A stretch of DNA of 64,000 bases, from positions 49,765,190-49,829,189 of the forward strand of contig CM061244.1 of NCBI GenBank assembly GCA_030848705.1, in the 5' to 3' direction. Both the position numbers and the translations under genes were made by a program. This DNA comes from Heracleum sosnowskyi (taxonomy: Eukaryota; Streptophyta; Magnoliopsida; Apiales; Apiaceae). Shown here piece after piece: positions 47,757 to 60,900 of this stretch (positions are counted from its first letter, which is position 1; each line of letters starts with the position of its first letter). Below the pieces are notes generated by a model. That model made no database searches and had not been told where the DNA came from. It saw only the letters and a program-made list of their open reading frames with translations.

Positions 47757-50700
47757 TCAAAGGTTGAGTTGCTGGCCAGCCACGCATCAACCCCGAACTT
47801 GCTTATAGCAAAGTCCTCTACTGGATCCTTGGCCAATCTGGGCCATAAGTTATACCGACCATAAATATGGTCCGACCATTACTGGTCCATAAAAAAAACA
47901 TTCCAATCCTATATTATATACGTCAGGTGTCGGAACAATTGACAACCTTACTTCGACAATCAGGTGTCGGAAGAATCGACAACCTTAATACAACAAACGC
48001 TGGAAAACTCACGTTCCAGGAAACAATTCAACTATGAAGAATCCATCAAGGAATAACAATATAATCTAGTATTGATGAGATCGACACAACATTGGGAGGT
48101 GCATATGAAAAGTGACAATATAATAAACATCGACGAGATCGATGTAACAACTGGGATAATAATGAAGAATAAACAATGACAAGCTCAACAAGATTAAGTC
48201 TGAGATGAAACAGGCATTATGATATCAACAAAATTTACAACAACTCAATATAGAGTAGGGTTCAAAGAACAAGCTCTAGATGGCCTCAACAGTTCAAATT
48301 ATCACATTATGGAAGAATTAGTTAAGATTCACCAATCTGGTAAGTGACAAGAAAGTCAAGTTCGAGTTCAAGGAAATTCAAGGTGAAGTTTATAAATAGG
48401 GAAAACAATAGGTTACCGACTTCTGGCAGAAATAGTTTAAGTCCTTCGAAAATATACTTATAAAAGATAAGCCTTATATTTGAAGGAAATGAACAAAATC
48501 ATACACATCATATATGAATTTGAATCAGGGACTGGATCAGATAATTGCATTAATAAGAATTGATAATCATACTTGCATAGGTGCAAGATGGGAAACTAGA
48601 ATATTGGTAGGATAAGTACCACAACTTCAGAATTTAAAATAACATTATACCCTCATAGGATTCGCATGTTCCCACTCACCTAGGTTTGACAATATTCCAA
48701 CCTAATATTTTTAAATCAAGATTTTTGAAAGAAAGCCTTACTATACGGCCCATAACTATCTTTTAAATCGTTTCAATACAATAACTATATTTTTCCAATC
48801 AACATGGAAATATGAATCTAGACTCAAAAGGTATAAAATAATACTCGTCAATTTACGAGATTAAATAACATACTTGCAATTCAATGCAAGAGAATCAACA
48901 TTTGAAATTTAAGTGAAGGGTATGCAACTTGCATAATAATAACTCAATAATATCACTCAATAATATGTGAATGGAATAGACACTTGCCTCTGGTCCTTAG
49001 CTATTTCGTAAGGCTGAAATAATACGATTCCCTCCTTATTCTGTCTTGTAGCACGATTCTCTATTTCCGTCCTTCTTCGATTTACCACTCTTATGAACAC
49101 CACTAATTTCATTCTACCGTTTCGAATCCACGCATCGATATCTCTGTTTGGAAGAAAATACTTGCACATGTCCTCTACGAGTGTTGACGTCCCCTTGGTG
49201 TTACGTCACCTCACAAATAACCCAATCAGTCGTAAACAATATCTCATCCTTCTCCGACATCTCTTATTTAACATACTTCGATAATCTGACTCGTCTCGTC
49301 CAGTAGCCTCTGTTGCATAAATAACCATATTTCAATTGATTGAATAATCATGGTTAATCAAATAAATAACCCACCTATCACACTCGTCGAAAATCTCTAT
49401 ACCATAAAAGTCAATATCCAAGTCAACCTCTAAGTCAACGGTCTCGTAAATCTCATTTTCTAGCATTACTGACAAATTTCAATCCCAACTACCCCTCGTG
49501 ATAATATTAGACACGACCAAAGTATTTAAACAAGTCTTAAAACAATTATTCGTATTTACGACTCACTAACCAGATAATTCACATAATTCACATAACACAT
49601 TTTGTCATTTAATTGTGATAAATAAATCACATAAGTCTCGTAACATCTAAGAAATAATTTTAGAAAAATATTCGACTCTCGTTTCAAAGAAATTAAACCT
49701 CAAAATATTTTTAGGTCAAAAATCGGATCATTTATCCCAATATAACGATTTAAAAACAATTTAATCAATTAATATAAAATTAATTGACAATTTCCAAACA
49801 CTCAAACTATTTTTAAATAAATAAACCAAGCTATAAAATAATTAAACTTAATTTTAATTAATTAAATCTAATTAATAATTAATTATTAAGAATTAACTGA
49901 TTAAAAGAATTAATCAATTAATTAAATTAATTAATTATTAATCAAAAATATTTAAAATAATTAAATTTAATCAATTTTCGAATTTAAATAAATATTTATA
50001 AATTTATAAAATTTTCTGAATAATAAAATGTATTTTTAAATCAAAAATATGATTTTTAGATTTTTTAAACTATTTTTGAATTATTTTTAAAAAAATAATT
50101 CCAGAAACAGTTTTCAGAAATAGGTTTAGGGTTTTTCTGGATCAAAACCGGGTCGGGGATTCGGGTAAACGGGTCACGAAGAACACCATCGGGTCGCCAA
50201 GAACAACCCACCGGAAATTGGGTTTTCCAGTTTCCGGCCGGCGTCCGGCCAAAACTCCGATCAACACAAAACCAACACCAAACTCTGCGTTCTATATGCC
50301 AAAATGAAGCCTGAAACATGTACAATCAAACCCCCATATCCTTATACGCGAACAATCTACAGAATTTATGTACGAATGAGTCAAAGTTTTTGATGAAAAG
50401 TTCAACAATCGAACTAGCTTAAAACGGGTTAAAACTACTCAACTAAGCGTGAAAATCGATTGTATGTGACCATATAAAGCTATTGGAACCATCAAAATCA
50501 ACGAACTATTCTTAAATTGAAAAGCCCCAAATTTGAGCTCAAGAACCCTAATTTTCGAATTGGCTAATCCGGGAATCAAACAATGAAATTGAACACATAA
50601 TTGGACTCCTTACATCCATACGAAGCTATACATATCATTAATTCACATGAACAAGCTTAGAATCAAAAAGCCTCAAATTTGACATGAACCCTAATTTTCC

Positions 50701-51520
50701 AGAATTAAAGAAAAATTCGTATAAAATTGAAAAATTACCAGATGATGAAACGGTTGGAGGATTCTGAAACTAGAGCTCAAGATCTTTGATTTGAGTATTT
50801 GAACTTCAGATTTTGATTTCAATAACACCTTCAAAAATCGATTTTGATTTTCAAGAACACGAAGAACACGGTTCGGGGATTTTTATATTTTCGAGAATAT
50901 GAAATGCAGTTTATACGTGGAATCATGTATGATTCGTCTTTTTATATTTATTGAAAAATAATACCCCAAACAACATTTTTGGATCGATATAGATCCACTG
51001 GATCGTTTAAAAACCCTAATTAGGTTAAAAACATGTTTTACGAGATGATAATCATCTACAAAGACTGATGATTATCCAAATCAATACATGTCATTATATA
51101 ACTAATGCTCAAGAATACTGGGGCTATAACAGATGAAATATTGACATGAACGATATATCAATTACCCTAAACAATTAGGGTTCGGAATAATTTTTCCCTT
51201 TTTGAATAAAACGAATAATATTGACAAGATCAAATAACTAGGGATATAACGATACGAATAAATCTTCCGATAATGATTCAGATACGAATGACGAAGGGAT
51301 AATAATGAAGTACCAAATTTCAACGGGGCCCTTGAATTTTCAAAACGGGGCTCATAATTGAAGATATTTCCAAATGACAAGATATTCGAAAGGGACTCCC
51401 GAAACATCAATTTAGCACATAATCATTCTATAACCGCAACTATTAATATTCAAAGACTCCACAATAATTATTCTCCGTAAAATATAATTCATATTATTAA
51501 TAAAATTCACGGATCTTACA

Positions 51521-52447
51521 TCCTTACCCCCTTAATAGGATTCTGTCCTCAGAATCAGCTTGTGCAAACATATGCGGATACTTTTCCAACATCTCTCTCT
51601 CAACTTCCTAGGTTGACTCTTCAACCTTAGGATTCTTCCACCAAACTCTTACTAATTCAACTGTTTACTACTTAAGACTTTCTTATACTCACTCGATATC
51701 TTAATCGGTTGCTCAACATAGAACAAATCTAACTAAATCTCTATAGGTTCATATTCTATAAAATACACTATGAATACACTGCATAGGGAGTGGTAAACGA
51801 ATTCGTACGCAACTTCCCCAACACGCGGTAGATCGACGTAGGGTAGCATTTCAAAATTGTCACAGAAACTGATGTCGCAAGGGAATTTAATCAATGCTAA
51901 ATGATCCTTCCAATTACCTTCAATATTTAGTGCATAATCCTAGTCTGTCTGAATTCTTTAATTACGTCGTAGATCTCTGTCAAATACAATTGAACCCGTC
52001 ATTCCATGTCGTACTATTATCTCATTCAAATAGAGATGAACCAACTCATCCGATAAATATCTCTCGTTAATTAGTCAATAATAACCCAAATAACATCATG
52101 ATAAGCTCTAGGCCTTAGCAACTCTACTACAAAGTCTATCTTAACATGTTTCCACTTCCATTCAGGAATCTCTGTAGTTGTAATCGTCTACTATATCTCT
52201 GTTATTCTGTCTTCATTTTCTAACATCTCAAGTAGTTAGATACTCACTAACACTAATATTCTTTTATATATCCTTGCATTTCTTTCTCATCCCTTATACT
52301 TTTCTCGTTCCCTCCTGTAATTAAATTCCATTTCTTTTTCCATAACTCTTCCCTTAATGTAGCCCTTTCTCTTTAATCAATTCTGGTTGAATCCTTATTT
52401 CCGTCATTTCTTCTAGTTAATCTCTTGTTATTATAATCTTAAAGCTC
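51521..52447 (-). pseudogene. Tekay-3 pol remnant: integrase end and chromodomain
   Basis: On the minus strand, EREMLEKYPHMF near 51600 is the chromodomain end, with a TGG-to-TAG stop just before it. IPEWKWKH.KIDFVVE near 52160 is the start of the integrase core. The DNA between is heavily decayed, and 52200-52440 is hardly readable. The polypurine tract (TTAAGGGGG) at about 51524-51534 precedes the LTR. The element is cut at 52447 by Tekay-2. Confidence 0.65.
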
Positions 52448-55400
52448 TGTAAGACCCCAGATTTTGGGTAGAATTAAAACTTTTATTGTATGATGATGTA
52501 TATATATATATGTGGATGGTGGTAATGGTTTTTGGAGAATTAAGTATGAAATGAATATGGATTTCAGTTTTCAAACATTTTGAGAATAATAAGAATGGAC
52601 GGAACATATAAATAAGAACAATCAATCTGGAAGATAAGAATACAATACTCCAGGGAAGGAAAGTATTTTTATGTCATCCAAATCAATATCTGGAATACAT
52701 CCGATAACTCCGTAAACAAGATAGCGTATGCCCGAGAAAGCACTAGAACGTTTTCTAAGTGCAAAGAGCAAAGAGAAAATAGATCAGGAATATTGGGACG
52801 GATTTTGATCCAAAGGATTATAGAAAAACCACTGACGAATAGTAACTCTTCATTTAAAAGTTTTCCAGACCACCCTATATGCGGGACGATATAATAAACT
52901 TTCAAAGTCGCATTAGTGATCTACGATGGAAATAAAGGAATGCAAAAGCTGTCAGAATCGGAAAAATAGCATTTTTCGTTTTCTCCGAAGTTTCACCAAA
53001 AACGGACTAAATAATTATTATTTGAGGATATTTAAGGATTTAAATTATAAATTCCATGGATATGGATTTGATAAATGAATTAGAAGTATCGAGAACGATT
53101 TCGGTAAAATACCTCGATAAAACCCTCGAGAAACCTTGCGAGCATTCTACGAAATTAAACGAACCAGTAAAGCTACTTTAACGGAGCCAGTGCATGCTCG
53201 CCATGTGTCACAAGAAGAGGACATCAGGGGTGATGACTCACCACTTAATTGGATAAATATCTAAGTAATTATACAAAGGAAGAAAGAAAAGAAAAATCAA
53301 AACATTTTCCCACCATTGAAGAGCAACATTCGGCCAAACTGTAGCAGCCATATCTCCTTCGTGTCTTACTCAAATCTTGCGTTCTTTAGCTTGTTGGAAA
53401 GGTCTTGAGATAAGCTACAACTTCTAGTTCACAAGCGTTTTCCATTTAAGCATGGTAAGGCCTTCGTGTTTGCAGTTCTTTCACTGGATGAATAGTAACT
53501 CCGAAAGCTAACTCTTGATTCTTGATTTCTTTTGTGGATTCAAGCTATCTTAGGACCATACAAGGATCATACAAGGATTATTAGGCTTATATAAACTCCA
53601 AAGAAGGTATAAATCTTGAAACCCTTGAAGTAGTGTGAAGTTTATGGATGATTAATGATGTTGATGCATGTTTATAGCCTTAGTTGACATTAGTAGCTAT
53701 GTTTGAGCTTTGTTACAAGTAATATTGAGTATTAAGAACGTAAAGGCATTGCTTGGCCTCAGTTCTTGGTTGAATCAGATGTATATGTTGATTGGAGTGA
53801 TTTATGAGCAATTTAGATGGTTTGAAATTTGGGATTATTCGAATTACAGCCGTCGTAATGACGAAATTTCTAAAGCCCTTAAAAACAGAGCATAACAGTT
53901 AAGATAGGTCTCGGGCATGAATGTTTATATGACTTGTACTTATAGATTTTTGAACGTAGATCGTCTTGGTGCGAAAATCGAAGCAATCCGATTTACGGTT
54001 TAGGAGATATGGTCAAATTAGTGAAAGTGGTTCGAAAACGAGAAGAAAAGTTCGTAACTGAATTTGAGATTACTTAACTTGATCTTTGCAGGGGTAAACA
54101 TGATAATTAAATACTAGAGACAGAAAGGAAAGTGTGGGAGAAGACCTTGGGTGAAAAAGATCGTTTTTCGATTTTATAAAAATGTTTGAAGTTAGGTTAA
54201 ATGCGAGAAACCCCTTAAAACTAGTCCTTGGGTATAACTTTGGAAAACTTTGAGTAATAAATCGAAAATCATGAGATGGATCATACGAGGTTAACCCTAG
54301 AATAGTTATAACTTCAAGACAGGTCAAGAGCAAGTCGGGATGATGTCCCTTGATAACAAACGAGTACCTAATTATAAGGTGTCAGTAGAAATTGCAAGGG
54401 TTATGAATATATAGTCGCATTAGTGCGGTGCTTAAGTTTAAGAATAATGTTTTGCTTGGTGCCTAAGTATAAGTTATTGATGGAAGGCATTTTATTGTTG
54501 ATAGATCGCCGGACTACTGCAGGACACCACCCTCGGGCTCAGAGATCAGGCAAGTTTTCAAACCTATACCTTTTTAAAACTGTTGTGGTGATAACTAAAG
54601 AATTTGAGATATATGCTATATGTGTATGATTTCGAAATGATTTCTATGATGCTAAATCAAAGTATTGATATAAGTTGAACTTATAAGCTATGGATATAGT
54701 AATATTTTGGAGCTGATGTGCGAAGTAAAACCCTCGGTAGGGGGAATATACTCTGCATTTATACTTTGGACCGGGAATGGTATCAGTTGTTATCTAGAGA
54801 TATATTATATATTCTCTATATTTATTTTACATACTAAGAATGGTATCAGTTGCTATCTAGGGTTATTTTATCGTGTTATTACAATTAATCTCGATAAATG
54901 ATTTACAAATTAAAGATCATTTGAAGTTTAATCTATTAAGGGTATATTTTAAATATATGATGAATAGTTGTTATCTACCCTTTTTGATAAGAAAGTACTT
55001 GAGAATTATTTCTAAATAAATATTCTTTATTAAATATAGTTTGATTTAATTATTTAAAGCCCTACTTCTTAAGGAAGTATTTCGTGAAAACTATTTTTAA
55101 ACCCTAGATAGCTAATAAAGTTTTATTCAGACAATTATAAATATAATTAGAGAAGGTTCCTAAAACTATTTGCCGTTTAAGTCTATATTCAGAAAGACTT
55201 AAATGTTCGCTCAAACTTCAAAGATACATGGAACCTTTCTCAAGATTTTATGGTTGTTTCAAGTGGACTGCCCGGTCCTAAATCTTTTAAATCAATGAAT
55301 TTATCAGTCTGGTTTACTACCATCAAAATGATTTTGATTACTTCCTCAAGATTCGAGGGGTAAGATCAGTGGAATTAGTTGCATCCATTAACAAGCGTCA

Positions 55401-55573
55401 GCTTGGGAAATATGGGTGAATTTTCCTTTCCAACCAGATATGACTACTTTATGGAGTTGTATTCTTGGGGAAAAAGGGAAAGGAACTTCATGTTTCAGTG
55501 TTATGGATTTACTCGAACTTGGAGAATGTGTGAGGGACTGAGTAGCGCCGGTCCCCTAAGGGAATTACAATAT

Positions 55574-55735
55574 GGCCGACGGACTGGTGAACGGGTCTGT
55601 TCTTCCCTTAGTTTATCAGAAATTGCCCGACCGTAGGAAGAGGAGAGCAACAGGCCGACGGACTGGTGAAACGGGTCTGTTCTTCCTCATAGGAGAGTAC
55701 CAGGCCGACGGACTGGTGAAACGGGTCTGTACTTC
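55574..55735 (+). repeat. GGCCGACGGACTGG repeats in Tekay-2 LTR (three units)
   Basis: Three copies of a unit of about 35 bases, GGCCGACGGACTGGTGAA followed by ACGGGTCTGTTCTTCC or close variants, separated by short varying spacers. The solo LTR has two. Confidence 0.8.
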
Positions 55736-56309
55736 CTGCCTACAACCGATTGGCGGGGAGGTAGGTCAGTCAGATACTGCCTATTCTTCCCTTCTACGTA
55801 GAAAAAGATCAGGGGGATACAGCTTGCGACTGATCATCGTAGGGGTATCCTTGGCGCCCAGAATCTCCAGTTATAGTTCAGCATCCATGAAAGAGCATGT
55901 TTCATGCAAGATTTCAGAAAAAGAAAGTTTGTTCCAGTTATTCAGTTTCATGAAAGTTTTCAAAGAAAGATAGTTTATTCCAGTTATTCAGTTTTCATGA
56001 AAGTTTTCAGAAAGGTTACTCAAGAGTAATCCAGTATGTTCCAGTATATGAGTTTATAAGAAAGAGCATGAATTTACGAAAAGTATATGATTTTATCTAC
56101 AGGATATACGTGATCAGATGAGTTTAGAAAATGAATTGGAAATAAATTTACATTGTTTTATTTCCAGATTATATATGAAGTAAATGTTTCCTATGAAAGT
56201 TGATACTTGATTATATATATATATTGTTTATCAGTTCAGCATTATTTTGGTGGGCCTTGTTGCTCACCCTTGCTTGTTTTTATATATATCACCACAACAG
56301 ATAAACCAG

Positions 56310-56417
56310 ATGTTTCGCACCACCAGCCGCAAGAGGGTTTTGGAACCCAGAGGACTCTCCCCTGATACTACAGCCGCCATAGCTGAGGTAGAGCCTACTA
56401 GTGATATAGACTGGTAG
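56310..56417 (+). CDS. LTR mini-ORF / predicted start exon of ORF0 (Tekay-2)
   Basis: ATG at 56310 opens a 35-codon frame with an arginine/lysine-rich start (MFRTTSRKR) and the conserved LSPDT...DIDW end. After 26 codons the text GCTGAG|GTAGAG gives a donor at 56388, phase 0. A pyrimidine-rich acceptor, TTCGTTCTTGTGTAG, ends at 56856 and opens directly in phase 0 onto the ATG-less frame of ORF0. The predicted intron is 469 nt and removes the LTR end and the primer-binding site. Position, phase and intron size match Tekay-1. Splicing is inferred from sequence only. Confidence 0.5.
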   Translation: MFRTTSRKRVLEPRGLSPDTTAAIAEVEPTSDIDW

Positions 56418-56705
56418 TTCAGATTCAGCTTTTAATTATATGTATGACATAACGTAAGAAGTGGCAGCAAACTTAAACTTGTAAATTATATTTGGGCTTG
56501 TAATCACTTATGATATGTTTAAGGACCCTGTTAGCAGTACTTATTTCAAGTTCATCTCTGGGACTATAACTTGTGTGTGTGTGTGAGATAGATGGTGGGG
56601 TCATAGCATGTTGTTTATTTGTATTGATTCAAGTCAAGCATGATGTATGGAATGATGACCGTAACGACCAGATTCCTGACCCCGGATCTGGGGCTGTTAC
56701 AGAGA

Positions 56706-56717
56706 TGGTATCAGAGC
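56706..56717 (+). promoter_or_regulatory. Primer-binding site, initiator-Met tRNA (Tekay-2)
   Basis: TGGTATCAGAGC four bases after the LTR end. Confidence 0.9.
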
Positions 56718-56856
56718 TAAGAGTTAGACACCCCAGAGATGATGAGACGTATAATTATAAACTCATTAAGATAATAAGAACCCCTGCCAGGTTCACCTAA
56801 AACCCTTACGGGAACTTTTAAGTACCATGATAGTAATATAGTTCGTTCTTGTGTAG

Positions 56857-57539
56857 GCGGGCGATATCCCAGACCCAGAGGCGTTTGAGCGGCAGCATGA
56901 TGAGGAGCTACTTCGGACCTCAGACCCATACTATGAGAGATCAGGAGGTGAGCATCAGGAGGAGGATCCGGAGGAGGATCCCGAGTGGGCCCCGGCCACT
57001 GGGTTTGACGAGGAGATTCCTGTTGTTGAGGTAGATTCAGAGGAGGAGATGGGAGGTGAGGCTCAGGCTGAGGAGCAGGGCAGGGATGATTCGGAGAGTC
57101 CCCCTAGTTCCCCACCTCTCCCGCTGAGTCCTCCTACGGATCATGAGGAGCAGACCCCAGAGACCACTCAGGCAGAGGATGTCCCGCCAGTGATCCCAAT
57201 CACTCCACCCCATGCCCCCTAGATGGTGTGCCGGTTTTTGTGCATGGGTGGATTGTGAGCAGGTTGACGACAGACTTGACAGCAGCAGAGGCCAGGTTGG
57301 CAGAGTCTCGGCTACAGCTCGCCGCGGAGAGGACTGAGAGGCGTAGGCTCCAGCGTATCAGGAGGACCATTCGTCCCCAGGTCTTTAGGAGGGAGGTGAC
57401 CCGCATCGAGCGCCGGGCACGAGCGAGGATTAGGGCCTTACAGACAGACGGAGGTGGCAGAGTGTCCCGGTTTGATACTGAGGAGATTGTTCGTCTTGCT
57501 ATGGTCAGGGTGAGGGCCCTGAGCCGCGCTCGTGGCTGA
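56857..57539 (+). CDS. ORF0: extra reading frame upstream of gag (Tekay-2)
   Basis: First part, 56857-57222: open for 121 codons from a TAG/acceptor, acidic and proline-rich (GDIPDPEAFERQHDEELL at the start, then Glu/Asp runs and SPPSSPPLPLSPP), with no ATG until late. Second part, open from 57147 to 57539 in the -1 frame: ends with an arginine-rich, probably coiled-coil region (LAESRLQLAAERTERRRLQR). The change of frame falls at a C5 tract directly before the TAG at 57220; one extra C would join them. The protein would be about 250 residues with the LTR exon. No known domain is recognised. It lies before gag, in the leader of the genomic RNA. GC content is higher than in the LTR, as in gag-pol, which favours real coding. 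Confidence 0.5.
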
Positions 57540-57961
57540 TTCCAGATACAGTGATATGGTAGTCTAGCTTTCTAGTCTTGCCCGGCCATGGTAGAGTGCC
57601 GACTTTTGGAGGGTTTGTTTTGTTGTATATAGTTCCCGTAGGCAGACTAGACGGATGGACTTTGTATTTCACTTTCATGCTAGTTGTTGTTTTCAGGCAG
57701 TTGTATTCTGAAACTATGATGTTGGTTCAGACGTTGTATTTTGACAGCACTATGTATATATGGGTTTCGTTTCAGTTACATCAGTTGTAGTGACATGGTC
57801 ACCAGCGTGTTTGATCTTTATCTGTGCTTACTTTTCGATTAAATTGCCATCATATATATAGAACTGGGGATTTTAAATCCCAAATATACTATCATTGTGT
57901 AAGGAGAAATCCTACAAAATAGGTGTATAAGTTTAATGTGATTTTCTGAAATTTCAGTAAG
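57540..57961 (+). other. Spacer before gag with possible splice acceptor
   Basis: No ORF of note. It ends GATTTTCTGAAATTTCAG|TAAG-ATG: a good acceptor at 57957, four bases before the gag start. If used from the LTR donor, the LTR frame would stop at once (TAA) and gag would start from its own ATG. Confidence 0.4.
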
Positions 57962-60900
57962 ATGCCTCCGCGGAGAATTGCGACCAGGGCTAATCCCCGT
58001 GAGTCTGCCGACCAAGAGAGTCACAATCAACATAGTGACAACCCTGAGTATGATGAAGAAAATGACGAAGACTATAATGAGCAGGAAGACTCCCGGTATG
58101 GGGAAAGAGATGAAACCTTCTATACCATGGATTTTGAGGATGAAAGGGAGGAACCTGAGGTTGGGCAAGAGAGGGAAGATCGGAATAGAGACCCTATGGG
58201 TCAGTTCCTGGACTTACTTAGACAGAATTTGGTTCGACAACCCCAACCACCTCAAGGGGACAGCAGTAATGTGGCCAACTCTTTTAGGGCCTTTAAATCA
58301 TTGAAGCCTCCTGAGTTTACAGGATCAGCCGACCCAGTAGAAGCAAGGGCATGGATTAAGGAGATGGAGAAGTCATTTGAAATTTTGAGTATTGAGGAGG
58401 CACAAAAGACTGTTTTTGCATCATACATGTTAAAGGGAGAGGCCAACTACTGGTGGGAGGCCAAGAGAAATATGGAAGCAGGTGCTGTGATAGCTTGGGA
58501 AAGGTTTAAGCAGTTATTTCTGGAAAAGTATTTTCCGAGGTTCATGAAAACTCAGATGGAGCTCAAGTTCTTGGAGCTAAAGCAAAATAATTTATCAGTG
58601 GCGGAGTATGAAGCGAAGTTTACTGAACTGTCAAGGTTCGTGCCCGAGTTCGTGGACACGGATGAGAAGAAAGCTAGTAGGTTTCAGCAAGGGTTGAGGC
58701 CAGGGATCCAGAATCGAGTGGATATTTTGGAAATCTCGGATTATGCCACCCTAGTACAGAAAGCCTCAATCGCAGAAGCAGGCATCGACCAAGTCCAGAA
58801 AGAGAGAGGAGGAAGAAAAAGGAAGCACGTGAGTATGGGAGGGGGTTCCATTGGAGGCAACCCTTCAAACAAGTTTAATCGCAGGGCGTTTTCCCTACCT
58901 GGTAGAAATGAAGGACCCAAACCAACCGTGAGCACCAACATAAACCAAGGTAATAAGCAGTCGAGAGCACCACAGTCCCAATCCTCTCGACCTTCATTTC
59001 CGATATGTGCCACTTGTAAAAGGAGACACCCAGGTGTATGTAAACTGGGTACGACAACTTGTTATAAATGCGGACGACCAGGCCATTATGCCAATTCTTG
59101 TACCAAGGATTTCCTTAGTGACAACAAAAGCCCTACTTGTTTTAACTGTGGTCAGCAGGGACACATATCAAGAAACTGTCCAAGGAGTAAGCCGGCAGTA
59201 TCAGGGGCCAGCAAAGCTGCCTCCAACAAACCACCTACAGCCAGAACTTTTAACATGACAGTGCAGGATGCGGTGAGGGATACCGATGTGATAGCAGGTA
59301 CTTTTTCCCTAAACTCAGTGGATGCAAATGTTTTATTTGATTCTGGAGCGACTAGATCTTTCATATCAAAGGACCTTGCTAATAAGTTAAGACTTAAGGC
59401 TCAACCCCTGAAAGATTCCTTGCAAGTAGAAATAGCCAATCATGAGATAGTCCTAGTTAATCAGATTCACCCCGAATGTGAGTTAAAAATAGGAGATCAA
59501 TCTTTTTCTGTTGATTTGATTCCTTTCAAGTTAGGGGAGTTTGATGTTATTTTAGGAATGGATTGGTTGTCCCGTAATAATGCCCAGATAGACTGCAAAG
59601 GGAAGAAAATTAGACTGAGTACCCACGGAAAGAAAGATATAGTGATTAAAGGGATAAGACAGACACAAAAATTCTTAACCATGGCCCAAACCAAGAGATT
59701 GTTGCGAAAGGGAAACGAAGCTTACTTAGCTTACGCGGTGGACACCCAGAAGGAGGTGCCCAATTTGCGAGATATTCCAGTAGTAAATGAATTCGAGGAT
59801 GTGTTTCCCCAAGACCTTCCAGGGTTACCACCTGACAGAGAAATTGAGTTTGCAATTGAGCTAGCCCCAGGAACGGCGCCAATGTCCAAGGCCCCGTACA
59901 GATTAGCACCAGTAGAGATGAAGGAGCTGGCTACCCAGTTACAAGAGCTGTTAGAGAAAGGTTTTATAAGACCTAGTGTGTCGCCTTGGGGCGCACCAGT
60001 GTTGTTTGTTAAAAAGAAAGATGGGAGCATGAGATTATGCATTGACTATCGCGAATTAAACAAGTTAACCATAAAGAACAAGTATCCTTTACCAAGAATC
60101 GATGATTTGTTTGATCAGCTAAGAGGTGCTGTGTACTTTTCTAAGATTGACTTGAGAACTGGATATCACCAGTTGAAGATTAAACCTGAGGATATTCCTA
60201 AGACTGCATTCCGTACCCGTTATGGACATTACGAGTTCTTGGTGATGTCATTTGGATTAACCAACACCCCCGCAGCCTTTATGGACTTGATGAATAGAGT
60301 GTTCAAGAAATATTTGGACAAATTCGTCATAGTTTTCATTGATGACATTCTTATCTATTCTAAGACAGAAGCAGAACACGCCGAGCATCTGAGGATAGCC
60401 CTAGGAAATCTCAGGAAAGAGCGGTTGTACGCCAAGTTTTCGAAGTGTGAATTCTGGAAGGAGGAGGTGCAATTTTTAGGGCATGTGATTAATAAAGAAG
60501 GAGTGTTGGTTGACCCCTCCAAGATAGAAGCAGTTTTGAATTGGGAGCATCCAACCACTCCAACAGAGGTAAGGAGCTTTATTGGACTGGCCGGTTATTA
60601 CCGGAGATTTGTGCAAGATTTTGCAAAAATAGCCGCCCCGTTAACACGACTTACCCGCAAGACGGAGAAGTTTGAATGGACAGATAAATGTGAGAAAAGC
60701 TTTCAAGAGCTGAAGAGAAGGTTGGTGACGGCCCCCGTGTTGGCGTTGCCTGATGGAAAAGGAGACTTCGTGATTTACAGTGATGCATCGCACAAAGGAT
60801 TAGGGTGTGTGCTTATGCAGCATGATAAAGTAATCGCGTATGCGTCAAGGCAGCTAAAGGACTACGAGATTCGATACCCAACTCACGATCTAGAATTGGC

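Larger units (their letters stand above)
43038..51520 (-). repeat. Tekay-3 3' LTR, interrupted by copia filler
   Basis: On the minus strand it starts TGTAAGATCCGTG at 51520, after a polypurine tract, and ends GGCGTTACA at 43038. Removing the copia insert at 43972-47756 leaves about 4.7 kb, in the Tekay range. Text on both sides of the insert aligns in order with the Tekay-1 LTR (the GGACCAG...GGTC block, then GATATCTATCTTGATAAG), so the LTR was once continuous. It has long AT-rich stretches at 49780-50060. A mini-exon position exists near 43380-43470 but has no ATG. The flank on the copia side is TTTAT; its partner is outside the window. Confidence 0.75.
52448..56701 (+). repeat. Tekay-2 5' LTR
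   Basis: TGTAAGACCCC...GGGGCTGTTACA, 4254 bp, same family as the solo LTR at 32238. It contains three GGCCGACGGACTGGTGAA units (55574-55735) and the mini-exon at 56310. Confidence 0.9.

Noticed and set aside
49780..50060. TTAATTAA-rich stretch as an origin or matrix-attachment site
   Set aside because: Low-complexity AT sequence inside an LTR; no specific evidence.
54760..54865. Extra primer-binding sites (TGGTATCAGTTG, twice)
   Set aside because: Only the first nine bases match the initiator-Met primer text and they lie inside the LTR, away from its end.
57839..58168. 109-codon minus ORF over the gag start
   Set aside because: Antisense shadow of the intact gag-pol frame.
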